Positions 63,652-64,000 of a stretch of DNA of 64,000 nucleotides are shown here, piece after piece; position 1 is the stretch's first letter, and every line of letters begins with the position of its first letter. Made by a program: the position numbers and the translations under genes. Below the pieces are notes generated by a model. That model saw nothing but the letters and a program-made list of their open reading frames with translations. It did no database searches and had not been told where the DNA came from. Source of the stretch: Streptomyces filamentosus (GTDB taxonomy: Bacteria; Actinomycetota; Actinomycetes; Streptomycetales; Streptomycetaceae); NCBI RefSeq assembly GCF_014654895.1, contig NZ_BNBE01000003.1:958501-1022500 (forward strand). The letters are read 5' to 3'.

Positions 63652-64000
63652 ATGTACAAGATCTTCTTCCAGCTCGTCTTCAAGCGCATGGACCCCGAGA
63701 AGGCCCACCACCTCGCCTTCCGCTGGATCCGGCTCGCGGCCCGCGTCCCCGTCCTGCGCACCTTCGTCGCCGCCGTCCTCGCGCCCCGGTACGAGGAGCT
63801 GCGCACCGAGGCCCTGGGCCTCCGCATGCACGGCCCCTTCGGCCTCGCCGCCGGCTTCGACAAGAACGCCGTCGCCATCGACGGCATGGCCATGCTCGGC
63901 TTCGACCACGTCGAGATCGGCACGGTCACCGGCGAGGCCCAGCCCGGCAACCCCAAGAAGCGGCTCTTCCGCCTCGTTCCGGACCGGGCCCTGATCAACC
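63652..64000 (+). CDS. pyrD: Dihydroorotate dehydrogenase, quinone-dependent class 2 (partial)
   Basis: N-terminal 116 residues; the gene runs off the right edge. It has the class 2 N-terminal membrane-associating helices (MYKIFFQLVFKRMDPEKAHHLAFRWIRLAARVPVLRTFVAAVLAPRYEELRTEALGLRMHGPFGLAAGFDKNA), then the FMN-binding region MLGFDHVEIGTVTGEAQPGNPKKRLFRL. It oxidises dihydroorotate with menaquinone at the membrane. It is last of the visible pyr genes and separated from carB by a hairpin. ATG 63652 follows AGGACACC. Confidence 0.94.
   Translation, partial: MYKIFFQLVFKRMDPEKAHHLAFRWIRLAARVPVLRTFVAAVLAPRYEELRTEALGLRMHGPFGLAAGFDKNAVAIDGMAMLGFDHVEIGTVTGEAQPGNPKKRLFRLVPDRALIN

Overview
The window is chromosomal DNA from a Streptomyces species or close relative. 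It has very high GC with G/C at nearly every third codon position, frequent GTG and some TTG starts, and tightly packed operons with 1-4 nt stop/start overlaps. It also carries the developmental genes ssgB (sporulation septum placement) and bldD (c-di-GMP-responsive master repressor), and its gene order from thrS to the pyr operon matches the conserved core of Streptomyces chromosomes. I see no transposase, integrase, phage gene, CRISPR array or rRNA. This is ordinary core genome, and its interest lies mainly in regulatory DNA and a few divergent proteins.

Layout. 1-5.5 kb: the edge of a CGNR-type gene, ssgB, a PGPGW membrane protein, two identical tRNA-Val(CAC) genes bracketing a giant membrane protein and an SRPBCC protein, then a DEDDh exonuclease. 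5.5-15 kb: a DUF4365/unknown gene pair, thrS, a K+ channel, a HIT protein, a membrane protein with two perfect DnaA boxes upstream, and an EF-G-like factor. 15.3-19 kb: a phosphatidylinositol phosphate/mannoside operon (pgsA, acyltransferase, mannosyltransferase) and a LemA-like protein. 19-28 kb: PLP synthase pdxST, yebC, ruvCAB, yajC-secDF and apt. 28-38 kb: relA, a DUF349 protein, a membrane-anchored cyclophilin, an MBL-fold hydrolase, hisS, a VKOR-family protein, rarA and rpsD. 38-47 kb: a large AAA/TPR regulator, DUF948 and DUF6167 proteins, alaS, ruvX, mltG and aroE. 47-52.5 kb: a small secreted SapA-like protein, aroC-K-B-Q and a P-loop protein. 52.5-55.4 kb: an M24 peptidase homologue, efp, nusB and bldD. 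55.6-64 kb: the pyrimidine operon pyrR-pyrB-pyrC-(PH-like)-carA-carB-pyrD, cut by the window end.

Functional themes. Housekeeping information processing (thrS, hisS, alaS, rpsD, efp, nusB), DNA repair and fork rescue (ruvCAB, rarA, ruvX, exonuclease), protein export (yajC-secDF), stringent response (relA, with apt upstream), and the shikimate, pyrimidine, PLP and PI/PIM pathways.

Regulatory signals read directly from the sequence: (i) two exact matches to the RecA-independent DNA-damage (PafBC-type) promoter, TTGTCRGTG-N8-TAnnnT, one before ruvC and one two bases before the rarA start codon; (ii) an exact sigma-R-type promoter (GGAAT-N18-GTT) before relA that is embedded in the apt terminator palindrome; (iii) a perfect BldD box and an adjacent 14/15 match upstream of bldD; (iv) a PyrR-type RNA hairpin that can hide the pyrR Shine-Dalgarno; (v) paired DnaA boxes at 12.7 kb; (vi) an attenuator-like hairpin with a T-run in the long rpsD leader; (vii) a short leader ORF with a strong SD before ssgB. 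I did not find a clear previously undescribed multi-gene system. The most plausible unknown module is the DUF4365 nuclease-like gene coupled to an unrecognised 428-residue protein at 5.6-7.4 kb.
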